Positions 30,697-40,345 of a stretch of DNA of 64,000 nucleotides are shown piece by piece. Positions within the stretch are counted from its first letter, which is position 1. Each line of letters begins with the position of its first letter. Source of the stretch: Multiplicimicrobium sp043718225 (GTDB lineage: Bacteria > Omnitrophota > Omnitrophia > Omnitrophales > Aquincolibacteriaceae); the NCBI GenBank assembly GCA_043718225.1, contig JAYSWD010000001.1, positions 91,722-155,721 on the forward strand. The letters run 5' to 3'. The notes below the pieces were generated by a model. That model was not told where the DNA came from. It did no database searches and saw only the letters and a program-made list of their open reading frames with translations. The position numbers and the translations under genes are program-made.

Positions 30697-32282
30697 GAAG
30701 TGCCAGGAGTTAGAGGCCGGCTGTTTTTCTTTTGCTCATACAGCTCTTTGTCCGCGGCGGCGATGAGCTCTTCAAAAGTGCAGGGGCTGTGGGGGTCAAA
30801 ATAGGCCGCGCCCGTGCTGATCGCGAGTTCATAGAACTGCTCTTTCGAAGCGTTATTTTTTTTAAGCTGGGCTTGCAGATGATCCATCAACACGGGGAGA
30901 ACCTGATGCGTTGCCTCGATCGCGACAACAGCGAATTCGTCGCCGCCGACTCTTGAAATAATATCTGATTTGCGGAATGCGGCTTGAAGTAATTGAGCCG
31001 TGCGGACAATGGCTTTATCGCCTTCGGGATGCCCGAGGGTGTCATTGATTTTCTTGAGATGGTCCATGTCCATGACAAGCAGCCAAAATCCACGTTTGTA
31101 ACGCAGCGCTAAACGAACCTGCTCATCTGCCAGAAGCCAAAGCCCGCGGCGGTTATAAAGCTTCGTAAGCTCATCTGTCAAAGAGAGCGCGATCATGATT
31201 TCGCGGATCCGATTGCGTTCGAATGAAAATATATAAATTGCCAAGAGAAACCCCAGCAGAATTCCGATCACAAAAACAGCGGGCGCTTCCCAGCGGTAGT
31301 TATTTTTTTTAAATGCATCGGTGCTCGAACAAATCACAGTCCAGGAATGGCCGGCGACATTGATTTCCTGAGTGAACTTCCACGGGTCCTTGAGTTTGTC
31401 AGCACTTTGAGGGTTATAAGTGAAAATCAATTTATTTTTGTCGCGGATCCCTTCCGCGAAAATGCGCATTTCTAGTTCGGGAGTATTAACCTTTCTGAGC
31501 ACCGACTCGAGCATGCGGCGAATATGAAACGAAACAACAACAAAACCGTCGAGATTTTTTTCGCGGTTTGCGGCTGTGTCGAGGGGAGTATTATTTTTAT
31601 AAATCGGAGCAAAAACTTGAATGCCATTCCGGGAGGCGGGGGGTTCGCTTTCGAATTGAGGAAGTGACATCACAATCGTTGAGACAGGCCGGCCGATTTG
31701 CACGGTTTTTTTCATGGCGTTCCGGGTGATGGAATACGAAGCCTGGTCGAGACCGATAATGCTTTGATTTTTCTCAAAAGGTTCCACGTAAAAAACAGGA
31801 AAATACTCGTCCCGTTTTTGCGCGGGGACAATCAGCCCGCGGTGGTCATATTGAGTTACCGAAAAGGCCGGCAGGCCTTCAGCCGCGGCAGACCGGCGAA
31901 GCTCTTCGATTTCTTCGAAAAGCATCCGTGGAGACCAGCCGAGCATGTAGATATCACTTCGTCTTTGAAAAATATAGCTCGTAAACTGCTTGAATTCTCC
32001 GCGCGCCACATGCTCGCTTGCCGAATAAAAACCACCGAGATCGTCCAGGACTTCGAGATTGCTTTCAATCGAATCTTTAAGCGACATCACGACATTTCTG
32101 GAAAGCCGCTCAAAATCGTTTTGGAGGCGGGCATGTTCGAGTTCAAGCATTTTAAAGAAGGTGAGGCCGGTAATAAGGATGCTGATGGCAAGCACCAAAA
32201 GAGAAGGGCGATGCTTGAAAAAAGAAGTTTTCTGCTGGTCCACCAACATTGCGAGATCGCGCTTTTTCGCAGAGACGGGCAT
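30693..32282 (-). CDS. CHASE-domain diguanylate cyclase
   Basis: 529-residue membrane receptor: membrane helix about 28-46, periplasmic CHASE domain (about 75-290, with SEHVARGEFKQFTSYIFQRRSDIYMLGWSPRM and YFPVFYVEPFEKNQSIIGLDQ), second helix (about 333-352), then GGDEF domain with SRVGGDEFAVV (about 442). RxxD (RKSD) sits five residues before the active site, so product inhibition by c-di-GMP is expected. The CHASE domain suggests a small-molecule signal, not identified. Coupled to the downstream VanY-like peptidase, which is an unusual pairing. Confidence 0.9.
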   Translation of the reverse strand: MPVSAKKRDLAMLVDQQKTSFFKHRPSLLVLAISILITGLTFFKMLELEHARLQNDFERLSRNVVMSLKDSIESNLEVLDDLGGFYSASEHVARGEFKQFTSYIFQRRSDIYMLGWSPRMLFEEIEELRRSAAAEGLPAFSVTQYDHRGLIVPAQKRDEYFPVFYVEPFEKNQSIIGLDQASYSITRNAMKKTVQIGRPVSTIVMSLPQFESEPPASRNGIQVFAPIYKNNTPLDTAANREKNLDGFVVVSFHIRRMLESVLRKVNTPELEMRIFAEGIRDKNKLIFTYNPQSADKLKDPWKFTQEINVAGHSWTVICSSTDAFKKNNYRWEAPAVFVIGILLGFLLAIYIFSFERNRIREIMIALSLTDELTKLYNRRGLWLLADEQVRLALRYKRGFWLLVMDMDHLKKINDTLGHPEGDKAIVRTAQLLQAAFRKSDIISRVGGDEFAVVAIEATHQVLPVLMDHLQAQLKKNNASKEQFYELAISTGAAYFDPHSPCTFEELIAAADKELYEQKKNSRPLTPGTS

Positions 32283-32387
32283 GGTTTTTTCGAGGCCTCT
32301 ATTTAAGCGGAACGTGTCGCTTTAAAATTAAATTCGTTTAAGTACTCTTCGGCAGTAACTAAAAACTTCTAAACAAAAACTGCGTAG

Positions 32388-32774
32388 TTATTGCGACAAA
32401 ATCGCTTCAGCTTCGATTTCGATCAGCATGTCAGGATCAATCAATTTGCTGACTTCAACCATGGTTGTCGCCGGACGGATTGTCCCAAAAAACTCGCCAT
32501 GCGCTTTGCCGACTTTTTCCCATTGCGTGATATCTTTTAAATACATGCGTGTACGCACCACATCTTCAAGTTGAGCGCCGGCCTGCTTCAGAGCCGCCTC
32601 AATATTTTTAAGGGTTTGAATTGTTTGAGCATAAGGGTCATTTTTCCCGACCAGGCCGTCCGGAGAAGTCGCCGTAGTTCCGGAAACATGCACCACGCTG
32701 CCGACTTTCACCGCGCGCGAATATCCCAAAAGAGGTTCCCATTTTCCGCCGGTTGAAATATTTTGTCTTGCCAT
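32388..32774 (-). CDS. RidA/YjgF-family protein
   Basis: 128-residue trimeric enamine/imine deaminase-type fold. VHVSGTTATSPDG (about 28), QTIQTLKNIEAALKQAGAQLEDVVRTRMYLKDI (about 49-80) and GTIRPATTMVEVSKLIDPDMLIEIEAEAI (about 97-125) fit the family. The Arg that anchors the substrate carboxylate in RidA corresponds to R75 or R100. The N-terminus (ISTGGKWEPLLGYSRAVKVG) differs from true RidA and matches the Rid subfamily often found alone, so the substrate is uncertain. Confidence 0.9.
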   Translation of the reverse strand: MARQNISTGGKWEPLLGYSRAVKVGSVVHVSGTTATSPDGLVGKNDPYAQTIQTLKNIEAALKQAGAQLEDVVRTRMYLKDITQWEKVGKAHGEFFGTIRPATTMVEVSKLIDPDMLIEIEAEAILSQ

Positions 32775-32874
32775 AAGTGCTCCTGATTGATTTTATGATT
32801 TCGTTTTGCTATCGAGGAGCATAGAATACACGGAACTTTGCTTCTAAGAAAGTTGTAAGTCAAAAAGGTTTCCC

Positions 32875-32900
32875 CGGTTGCGCGCAGCGCAGAGGAAAAA
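32875..32900 (-). repeat. Family C repeat, inverted, before mgtE
   Basis: CGGTTGCGCGCAGCGCAGAGGAAAAA, the reverse orientation, ending 8 bases before the preferred GTG start of mgtE and providing its GAGG. Confidence 0.45.
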
Positions 32901-32907
32901 TAAGACA

Positions 32908-34230
32908 GTGACTCCCCCTAATGTGGATATGCCCAATGAAAGCGACATCGAAGAGACCTGGTCGGTGCTTTCAGCCGACGAACGGGCGGAAGCGTTTTCT
33001 CTTTTAGGCCGCGAAGAAGCGCAGGATTTTTTTCTTAAAATTTCCGTGGATGACCGCGCTCAAATCATCCAGCGCCTGCCGGAGGGTGAGAAAAGGCTTT
33101 GGATACGGCTGCTTGCTCCCGATGACGCGGCCGATTTAATTCAACATTCGGCCAAAGAGGACCGTCAGGCTTTGCTGAGTTTACTGGATGACCAAAATCG
33201 CCGCGAAGTGAATGTGCTGCTGACCTATAAGCAGGATGTCGCCGGTGGGCTTATGAACCCGCATTTTGCGCGCGTGCCACCGGATTTGACCGCGGATGAA
33301 GCCATCCGTTATTTGCGTCTTCAAGTTCAGAAACACCTGGAAAATATTTATTATATTTATGTTTTGGATGAAGCACAGAAACTGCTCGGGGTCGTTTCAT
33401 TCCGCGATTTATTCAAAGCAACGCCGGATAAAAAAATACGCGATATTATGAAAACGGAAGTTATCGCCGCGACCGAAAATCAGGACCAGGAAGCGGTGGC
33501 GAAATATTTCTCAAAACATAAATTTTTCGCGCTGCCCGTCGTGGATGAATTTTACCGGTTGAAGGGAATTATTACCTCAGATGATATTTTGCATGCCGTT
33601 CAAGACGAGGCGACGGAAGATATTCAAAAGCTGGGCGGGGTGCAAGCGCTTGACAAGCCTTATATTCAAATGGGTTTTTGGGAAATGCTTAAAAAGCGCG
33701 GCGTTTGGCTTTCGGTTTTGTTCATGGGCGAAATGCTTACGGCAACCGCGATGGCGCATTATGAAGAGGAAATCGCGCGCGCCGTCGTGCTCGCGCTGTT
33801 TGTGCCGCTGATTATTTCAAGCGGCGGAAATTCCGGTTCGCAGGCTTCGACGCTTGTTATCCGCGCGATGGCGCTGGGTGAATTTCAATTGAAGGATTGG
33901 TGGCGCATTGTGCGCCGTGAAGCTGCGGTGGGTTTGGGCCTCGGGCTTATTTTGGCGGTATTGGGTTTTGGAAGAATTGTTTTCGCGGAATACTTTTTTC
34001 ACTCTTACGGGGATTATTCCATGCTCATCGGGGCCGCTGTGGCCGTGAGCCTCGTGGGCGTTGTCATGTGGGGAACACTTGTCGGGTCACTGCTGCCATT
34101 CGTGCTCAGGAAATTGAACTTCGATCCGGCGAGCGCGTCCGCGCCTTTTGTGGCAACTTTGGTGGATGTGTTCGGAATTGTGATTTACTTTTCGATTTCT
34201 GCTCTCTTTCTGCGTGGTACGTTGCTCTGA
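32908..34230 (+). CDS. mgtE: MgtE-type magnesium transporter
   Basis: Mg2+ channel of 440 residues from GTG 32908, which follows GAGGAAAAATAAGACA; ATG 32929 is an alternative. The N-domain (about 10-125) has the helical repeats ending NVLLTYKQDVAGGLMNPHF, then two CBS domains (about 130-255) that sense Mg2+, the plug helix, and five membrane helices with the pore motif IISSGGNSGSQASTLVIRAMALGE (about 305). No M-box riboswitch was recognised before it. Convergent with the ICMT-like gene. Confidence 0.93.
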   Translation: MTPPNVDMPNESDIEETWSVLSADERAEAFSLLGREEAQDFFLKISVDDRAQIIQRLPEGEKRLWIRLLAPDDAADLIQHSAKEDRQALLSLLDDQNRREVNVLLTYKQDVAGGLMNPHFARVPPDLTADEAIRYLRLQVQKHLENIYYIYVLDEAQKLLGVVSFRDLFKATPDKKIRDIMKTEVIAATENQDQEAVAKYFSKHKFFALPVVDEFYRLKGIITSDDILHAVQDEATEDIQKLGGVQALDKPYIQMGFWEMLKKRGVWLSVLFMGEMLTATAMAHYEEEIARAVVLALFVPLIISSGGNSGSQASTLVIRAMALGEFQLKDWWRIVRREAAVGLGLGLILAVLGFGRIVFAEYFFHSYGDYSMLIGAAVAVSLVGVVMWGTLVGSLLPFVLRKLNFDPASASAPFVATLVDVFGIVIYFSISALFLRGTLL

Positions 34231-34243
34231 GTTAAAGCAACGT
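34219..34243 (+). terminator. Hairpin overlapping the mgtE stop
   Basis: ACGTTGCT (34219-34226) pairs with AGCAACGT (34236-34243) around the stop codon. It has no T-run, so termination is only possible. Confidence 0.35.
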
Positions 34244-34250
34244 TGAGATG

Positions 34251-34412
34251 CTCTCATAAAAGAATAGGCGCCGGCTCAAACAGCCAATGCTTCGCTTGGA
34301 ACTCGCCGGGGGCCTACTCTTTTATGAGAGATCATCGCTTAAGTGGGTGGGGGGCATGAAACGGAGAAACAAGGCTTAGGATTTTGAATTGCTCGAACGC
34401 TCCCGCATTTTA
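34251..34412. repeat. Family B structured element, copy 3
   Basis: CTCTCATAAAAGA-TAGGC-CCGGC (34251-34275) pairs with 34305-34330 with one wobble and one mismatch. Within it are GGCTCAAACAG, an inner CCAA/TTGG hairpin and GGAACTCGCC. The tail ATCATCGCTTAAGTGGGTGG, GAGAAACAAGGC, GAATTGCTCGAACGC and CATTTTAT matches copy 1 best. It fills the convergent gap between mgtE and the ICMT-like gene. Confidence 0.66.
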
Positions 34413-34566
34413 TCATTCCTACGAAAGCCCTCAACCTCAGCCAGCAAGTTTCTCGTTATATCTTTTTCCATCTCGGAAAATCCGAAATGGAAAAAAGAAT
34501 TTATGAAAGCCAGTTTTTGGGCAAAGTCTTTTCTCATGGTGCGACCATGGAAAGTAGGATGGGTAA

Positions 34567-35265
34567 TTAGGTCGTTGAGGTTGATGCGGCCTGATTTTTT
34601 TTGATTTGTTTGAATACAAGCTCTGCGAGAAGCACCAGTAAAGCCGCCGCGATGAGAATCAAAGCCAGCACCGAGTTCAAATTAAAATTAAATTGTCCTT
34701 CTTCAAGATATTTTCTCCACAAATGAATACCGCAGAGAATTATGGCTACGCCTGCGATGGTAATGTATTCGCGGTGTTTGATAATCAAGCTCCACTGAAA
34801 AGAGCCGGTGCTTCTTTGGGGATAAGGCGTGAGCCGAGGCAGGAAACGCGGGACCGCTTTTAAGTAATCCGCGTAAGGCTCGCCGAATTCCTGTAAAAGG
34901 CGCGTTTCTTCTTTTTGTACGGTTCCCCAATAAAGAAAAGAAAAGCCGCCGATGAAAATAAAAATGTTGATCCAGCTTGAAGACATGACGACCACACCCA
35001 GTCCCAGCAAAAAGTTACCCACATAAAGAGGATTGCGGACATAAGCAAACGGGCCGGCGGTCGCGAGCTTGGTGCCTTTTCTTTCTAAATAACCCGAGGC
35101 GAGAATGCGAATCAATTCCCCAAGAAGAACAAGCGGTAACCCCCAGCAGTAGCTTTCGTAAGTAAATTGGGCATTCAAGACGAGGATAATGCTGCCAGCC
35201 CAAGCGAGAAGGAGCCGCAGTTTTTTGAATTGAAAACGTAAAGGATCAAGAATGAATGCGGCCAC
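34567..35265 (-). CDS. Isoprenylcysteine methyltransferase-like membrane protein
   Basis: 232-residue membrane protein of the ICMT/PEMT family. The AdoMet/cofactor-side motif GPFAYVRNPLYVGNFLLGLG (about 70-90) and the EETRLLQEFGEPYADYLKAVPRFLP motif (about 119-143) are both intact. About five to six helices. Bacterial members methylate unknown lipid or thiol acceptors. The C-terminal third (about 160-232) adds two or three helices beyond the core. The 325-bp region to gltB holds its divergent promoter; no clear boxes were recognised there. Confidence 0.85.
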   Translation of the reverse strand: MAAFILDPLRFQFKKLRLLLAWAGSIILVLNAQFTYESYCWGLPLVLLGELIRILASGYLERKGTKLATAGPFAYVRNPLYVGNFLLGLGVVVMSSSWINIFIFIGGFSFLYWGTVQKEETRLLQEFGEPYADYLKAVPRFLPRLTPYPQRSTGSFQWSLIIKHREYITIAGVAIILCGIHLWRKYLEEGQFNFNLNSVLALILIAAALLVLLAELVFKQIKKNQAASTSTT

Positions 35266-35559
35266 GAGATTCTCCGTATAAGAAAAATGAAAACGGGCAA
35301 CATCTTACTCAAAACCGTCCCGGAAAGCTATTTCCGATTCAAAGGGAAAGCCGATTCGGGAGTGGGGGCTGAAAGGGGACGGTGCGGAATACCGCAAAAG
35401 CATTCTTTTCAAAAAGCCAATCCGGTTGTAATATCTTCACCCCAATAGAAGCGGTTTACATCCGGACCGTTTTTGGGCAAAATATCAAGAATTTGCATGA
35501 ATGTCTGAAAATAAGAAGATAGTCATATCTAATTTGTATCCAAAGCACAGAATAGAAAT

Positions 35560-35590
35560 GGCGGTTGTGCGAACAGCACAGAGCAAAAAC
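35560..35590 (-). repeat. Family C repeat, inverted, abutting gltB
   Basis: GGCGGTTGTGCGAACAGCACAGAGCAAAAAC directly touches the ATG of gltB. As with ftsK, the AGAGCAAAAA end sits where a ribosome-binding sequence should be. The rest of 35266-35559 shows no gene. Confidence 0.5.
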
Positions 35591-38500
35591 ATGAATAAAA
35601 AGCCTCTTTCGGTACGTCCCAAGGCTCAGGGGCTTTACGATCCGCGCCATGAGCATGACGCCTGCGGTGTCGGTTTTATCGCCCACATGAAAGGCCAAAA
35701 GTCGCATGCCATTGTGCGCGATGCGCTGACTATTCTTAAAAATCTCCGCCACCGCGGTGCCTGCGGCGCCGAACCGAATACGGGCGACGGCGCCGGTATT
35801 CTTATGCAGCTCCCGCACCGTTTTTTTCAAGAAGAATGCCCCGGCCTCGGAATTGACCTGCCGAATGAAGGCGAATACGGCGTCGGCATGGTTTTTATGC
35901 CGCGCGAAGCCAAACAGCATAAAGCCTGCGAAAAGATTTTTGAAAAAATCGTCAAAGAAGAAGGCCAGCAATTTCTCGGTTGGAGAAAAGTCCTGACAGT
36001 TAATACGTCGATGGGCGAAAGCGCGCGTGAGAGCGAGCCCTATGTGCGCCAGATTTTCATCGGCAAAGACCCGAACATCACGGACACGCTCGCCTTCGAA
36101 CGTAAACTTTATGTGATTCGCTGCCGCGTTGAAAACGCGATTCGCTATTCGCAGGATGTGAAAGGCCGGGAGTTTTTCTATGTTTCCAGTCTTTCCAGCC
36201 GCACGATTATATATAAGGGCATGCTGCTGCCCGAACAAGTCGAAGATTTTTTTCCGGAATTGAATGATCCTTTGATGGAAAGCGCTATCGGCCTTGTGCA
36301 TTCGCGTTTCAGCACCAATACTTTTCCGAGCTGGGACCGCGCGCATCCGTACCGTTTTGTGGCGCATAACGGCGAGATCAACACTTTGCGCGGCAATGTC
36401 AATTGGATGCACGCGCGCCAGGCCATGTGCGAGTCCGAACTTTTCGGCGACGACATGAAAAAGATGATGCCTGTCATCGCTGATGACGGTAGTGATTCCG
36501 CGATGTTTGATAATTGCCTCGAATTCCTTACGCTTTCCGGCCGCTCTTTGCCGCATGCGATCATGATGATGATTCCCGAGCCCTGGGCTTTACATGAATC
36601 CATGCCCGATGACAAAAAAGCTTTTTATCAATATCACAGCTGTTTGATGGAGCCTTGGGACGGCCCCGCTTCGATCGCGTTTACGGACGGAACACAAATC
36701 GGCGCCATTCTCGACCGCAACGGCCTTCGCCCTTCCCGTTATTATGTTACGAAAGATGACCGCGTCATTATGGCGTCTGAGGTCGGCGTGCTTCCGATTC
36801 CGCCGGAAACCGTTTTAGAAAAAGGCCGTTTACAGCCGGGCAAAATGTTTTTGATCGACACCAAACAGGGCCGTATTATTTCCGACGAAGAAATCAAAAA
36901 GCAGATTACAAACGAACAGCCTTACCGTAAATGGCTGAATGAAAATTTAGTTCTGCTTTCCGATTTGCCCGAAGCGCCGCATGTGCATGAACCGGACCAC
37001 AACACCGTGCTTCTGCGTCAAAAAGCATTTGGATACACTTTTGAAGAATTACGTTTGATTTTGACACCGATGGGCAAGGACGGTGTTGAGCCGGTGGGAT
37101 CGATGGGAACGGATACGCCGCTTGCTGTGCTTTCGAATAAACCGCAGCTGCTTTACAACTATTTCAAACAGCTTTTCGCGCAGGTCACGAATCCGCCGAT
37201 CGATTGTATCCGCGAAGAGATCGTGACTTCGACTTTAACGACATTGGGGCCTGAGCGTAATCTTTTGAAGCCCGAGCCTAAAAGCTGCCGCCAGATTCAG
37301 CTTGATACGCCGATTCTTTCCAATGAAGATTTCGAGAAGCTGCGCCATGTGGATCATCCCGATTTTAAATCTGCCACAATTTCCATTCTTTATGAAATTG
37401 ACAAAGGCGCGAAGGGCATTGAAGCCGCGCTTGAAAAAGTTTTCAAAGCCGCGGATGAAGCGATCGCGAAAGGCATTAATTTAATCGTGCTTTCCGACCG
37501 CGGCGTGGACGCGCAGCATGCCGCAACGCCCGCGCTTTTGGCTGTTTCCGGTTTGCATCATCATTTAATCCGCGAGGGAACACGCACCAAGGTCGGCTTG
37601 ATTCTGGAGTCCGGCGAACCGCGCGAAGTACATCATTTCGCGCTTTTGCTCGGCTACGGCGCGGGAGCGATTAACCCGTATCTCGCTTTTGAATCTTTGG
37701 ACGATCTTATCCGCCAGGGGCTTTTGAAAGGCGTTGAACATAAAATCACGGTCAAAAATTACGCGAAGGCGGTTTCCAAAGGCGTGGTTAAAATTATGTC
37801 GAAGATGGGCATTTCCACGATTCAAAGTTATCGCGGCGCGCAGATTTTCGAAGCGGTGGGGCTTAATCACAAACTGATCGATAAATATTTTACATGGACC
37901 GCGACGCGCATCGAAGGTGTCGGCCTCGACGTGATTCATGAAGAAGTGCGCATGCGCCACCGTGAAGCCTTCCCGGAAAGACAGGCCGAAGTTTCGCCCG
38001 CGCTTTCTTCCGGCGGACAGTATCAATGGCGCAAAGACGGCGAGTTTCATCTTTTTAATCCCGAAACCATTCACAAGTTACAAACGTCGGTGCGCACAAA
38101 AAATTATTCGGTTTTCAAAGAATATTCCAAACAAGTCAATGAACAGTCCGAATCGCTTTGCACATTGCGCGCTTTGATGGATATTAAATTTCCCACCAAA
38201 GCGATTCCGATCGAAGAAGTCGAGTCTGTCGAAGCGATTGTGAAACGTTTCAAAACCGGCGCGATGTCTTACGGTTCGATTTCAAAAGAAGCGCATGAAT
38301 CGCTCGCGATCGCGATGAACCGAATCGGCGGCAAATCCAATACTGGCGAAGGCGGCGAAGACCCCATTCGTTTTACTCCTGAACCCAACGGCGATTCCAA
38401 AAAGAGCGCGATCAAGCAGGTTGCTTCCGGTCGGTTCGGCGTCACCAGCCATTATCTTGTGAGCGCGCAAGAAATTCAGATCAAAATGGCGCAGGGCGCG

Positions 38501-40204
38501 AAACCCGGCGAAGGCGGACAGCTGCCGGGCTCGAAAGTTTATCCCTGGATCGCGAAAGTGCGCCTTTCGACTCCGGGCGTGGGTTTGATTTCGCCGCCGC
38601 CGCATCACGATATTTATTCGATCGAAGATTTAGCCGAGCTCATTCATGATTTAAAAAACGCCAACACGCAGGCGCGCATCAATGTGAAACTTGTTTCTGA
38701 AATCGGCGTCGGCACGATTGCCGCGGGTGTCGCGAAAGCGCATGCCGATGTGGTTTTGATCAGCGGCCATGATGGCGGAACCGGCGCGTCGCCGCTTTCC
38801 AGTTTGAAACATGCCGGCATGCCTTGGGAACTGGGCCTGGCTGAAACGCATCAAACGCTTGTGCTAAATAATCTGCGCAGTCGCATTGTAGTTGAAACCG
38901 ACGGACAGCTTAAAACCGGCCGCGATGTGGTTATCGCCGCGCTGCTCGGCGCGGAAGAATTCGGGTTCGCGACTTCGCCGCTGGTCGCGCTGGGCTGCAT
39001 TATGATGCGTGTTTGTCATTTAAACACCTGCCCTGTCGGTGTTGCGACGCAAGACCCTGAATTACGCAAAAAATTTACGGGCGACCCCGCGCATGTCGTG
39101 AATTTTATGTATTTTATCGCCGAAGAAGCGCGTGAATTGATGGCGCAATTGGGTTTCCGCACCTTAATTGAAATGGTGGGACGAACCGATTTGCTTGATT
39201 TCAAAAAAGCCGTGAATCATTGGAAAGCGAAGGGCCTGGATTATTCCAAAATTTTGCATATTCCCGAGGTCGCTGACAGCGTCGGCCGTTATTGTCAGAT
39301 TGAGCAAGACCACGGTTTGATCAACGCGATGGATAATCAATTGCTGCTTGAGCTTTGCGAACCGGCATTAACGGAAAAGAAAAAAGTGAAGAAAGTGCTT
39401 CCGATTCGCAACGTGAACCGCGTTACGGGAACTATTCTCGGCAGCGAAGTCACGCGGCGCTACGGCGCTGAGGGCCTGCCTGAGGATACCATTCATTTAA
39501 AATTCAACGGTTCCGCGGGCCAAAGCTTTGGCGCGTTTATTCCCAAAGGTATGCGTCTTGAAATTGAAGGCGACGCGAATGATTATGTCGGCAAGGGGCT
39601 TTCAGGCGGAAAAATCATGATTTATCCGTCCAAAAAATCAACTTTTGATGCCGAAAAAAATATGATTATCGGTAATGTCGCTTTTTACGGCGCGACCAGC
39701 GGCGAAGCTTATATTTCGGGTCTGGCGGGTGAGCGTTTTTGCGTACGTAATAGCGGCGTCAACGCGGTTGTTGAGGGTGTCGGCGACCATGGCTGTGAAT
39801 ATATGACCGGCGGCAGAGTTGTGATTCTGGGACTCACGGGCCGTAACTTCGCGGCGGGCATGTCGGGCGGCATCGCTTATGTTTATGATATCGACGGCAC
39901 ATTTCCAAGCCGCTGCAATAAGCAAATGGTGCTGCTGGAATCTGTCACGGACGCGAAAGAAACGGAAGAGTTAAAGCAAATGGTCGACAATCATGTCAAT
40001 TATACGAAAAGCAAATTGGGCGAAAGAATTTTGAAGGATTGGAATGTTTCCATGAAGCGTTTTGTGAAAGTCATTCCGAAAGATTATAAAAATGTTCTCG
40101 CGTCGATGGCGAAGGTGGAAAGCAGCGGCCTTTCGGGCGACGAAGCCGTGATGGCCGCTTTTGAAGAAAATGTCCGCTCGCTTGCGCGAGTCGGAGGTAA
40201 TTGA
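35591..40204 (+). CDS. gltB: Glutamate synthase large (alpha) subunit
   Basis: Forms glutamate from glutamine and 2-oxoglutarate. From ATG 35591 (MNKKPLSVRPK) it has 1537 residues. The N-terminal glutamine amidotransferase part has no removable leader: the catalytic Cys is at about residue 25 in HDACGVGF, so a short propeptide must be cut. Next come the central domain, the FMN-binding synthase domain with the loop GAMSYGSISKEAHE and GGEDPIRF (about 890-930), the 3Fe-4S ligands in CIMMRVCHLNTCPVG (about 1137-1150), and the C-terminal beta-helix (about 1290-1500, repeated GxxGx motifs). An earlier ATG at 35501 is rejected because it runs through a repeat. gltD follows by 141 bp. Confidence 0.97.
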   Translation: MNKKPLSVRPKAQGLYDPRHEHDACGVGFIAHMKGQKSHAIVRDALTILKNLRHRGACGAEPNTGDGAGILMQLPHRFFQEECPGLGIDLPNEGEYGVGMVFMPREAKQHKACEKIFEKIVKEEGQQFLGWRKVLTVNTSMGESARESEPYVRQIFIGKDPNITDTLAFERKLYVIRCRVENAIRYSQDVKGREFFYVSSLSSRTIIYKGMLLPEQVEDFFPELNDPLMESAIGLVHSRFSTNTFPSWDRAHPYRFVAHNGEINTLRGNVNWMHARQAMCESELFGDDMKKMMPVIADDGSDSAMFDNCLEFLTLSGRSLPHAIMMMIPEPWALHESMPDDKKAFYQYHSCLMEPWDGPASIAFTDGTQIGAILDRNGLRPSRYYVTKDDRVIMASEVGVLPIPPETVLEKGRLQPGKMFLIDTKQGRIISDEEIKKQITNEQPYRKWLNENLVLLSDLPEAPHVHEPDHNTVLLRQKAFGYTFEELRLILTPMGKDGVEPVGSMGTDTPLAVLSNKPQLLYNYFKQLFAQVTNPPIDCIREEIVTSTLTTLGPERNLLKPEPKSCRQIQLDTPILSNEDFEKLRHVDHPDFKSATISILYEIDKGAKGIEAALEKVFKAADEAIAKGINLIVLSDRGVDAQHAATPALLAVSGLHHHLIREGTRTKVGLILESGEPREVHHFALLLGYGAGAINPYLAFESLDDLIRQGLLKGVEHKITVKNYAKAVSKGVVKIMSKMGISTIQSYRGAQIFEAVGLNHKLIDKYFTWTATRIEGVGLDVIHEEVRMRHREAFPERQAEVSPALSSGGQYQWRKDGEFHLFNPETIHKLQTSVRTKNYSVFKEYSKQVNEQSESLCTLRALMDIKFPTKAIPIEEVESVEAIVKRFKTGAMSYGSISKEAHESLAIAMNRIGGKSNTGEGGEDPIRFTPEPNGDSKKSAIKQVASGRFGVTSHYLVSAQEIQIKMAQGAKPGEGGQLPGSKVYPWIAKVRLSTPGVGLISPPPHHDIYSIEDLAELIHDLKNANTQARINVKLVSEIGVGTIAAGVAKAHADVVLISGHDGGTGASPLSSLKHAGMPWELGLAETHQTLVLNNLRSRIVVETDGQLKTGRDVVIAALLGAEEFGFATSPLVALGCIMMRVCHLNTCPVGVATQDPELRKKFTGDPAHVVNFMYFIAEEARELMAQLGFRTLIEMVGRTDLLDFKKAVNHWKAKGLDYSKILHIPEVADSVGRYCQIEQDHGLINAMDNQLLLELCEPALTEKKKVKKVLPIRNVNRVTGTILGSEVTRRYGAEGLPEDTIHLKFNGSAGQSFGAFIPKGMRLEIEGDANDYVGKGLSGGKIMIYPSKKSTFDAEKNMIIGNVAFYGATSGEAYISGLAGERFCVRNSGVNAVVEGVGDHGCEYMTGGRVVILGLTGRNFAAGMSGGIAYVYDIDGTFPSRCNKQMVLLESVTDAKETEELKQMVDNHVNYTKSKLGERILKDWNVSMKRFVKVIPKDYKNVLASMAKVESSGLSGDEAVMAAFEENVRSLARVGGN

Positions 40205-40223
40205 CAATAGTCAATTACCGGTG

Positions 40224-40326
40224 CCACGGGCCACGCACCACGTAATCAAACGTAGTCGTAGAATGAATTTAAAACTTATGAAAAAATCAAATACTTGTAA
40301 CAAAATAGCGAAATCGTGGCCCGTGG
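40224..40326. repeat. Inverted CCACGGGCCACG repeat between gltB and gltD
   Basis: CCACGGGCCACG at 40224-40235 and its complement CGTGGCCCGTGG at 40315-40326, each followed by related CACCACG/GTGGTCCGTGG parts, with about 80 bp between. TTGACaataGTCAA (40201-40214) is a further small hairpin. The element separates two genes of an expected operon. Confidence 0.5.
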
Positions 40327-40345
40327 TTCGTGGTCCGTGGAGCGA

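Noticed and set aside
31698..32306. 202-codon open frame antisense to the CHASE-GGDEF gene
   Set aside because: Basic, Phe-rich shadow without a domain. The opposite strand encodes clear CHASE and GGDEF motifs.
32775..32907. Magnesium riboswitch before mgtE
   Set aside because: The 130-bp leader shows only a family C repeat and no M-box-like set of helices. The leaders of queH and the TerC-family gene were also checked, without a riboswitch being recognised.
382..35590. CRISPR array made of the family C repeats
   Set aside because: Copies are scattered over 35 kb in both orientations with no regular spacing, and no cas genes are present. The lone Cas4-like nuclease is not enough.
35456..36556. 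366-codon open frame antisense to gltB
   Set aside because: Shadow of gltB. His/Phe/Ala-rich translation with no domain, and it also covers the inverted repeat before gltB.
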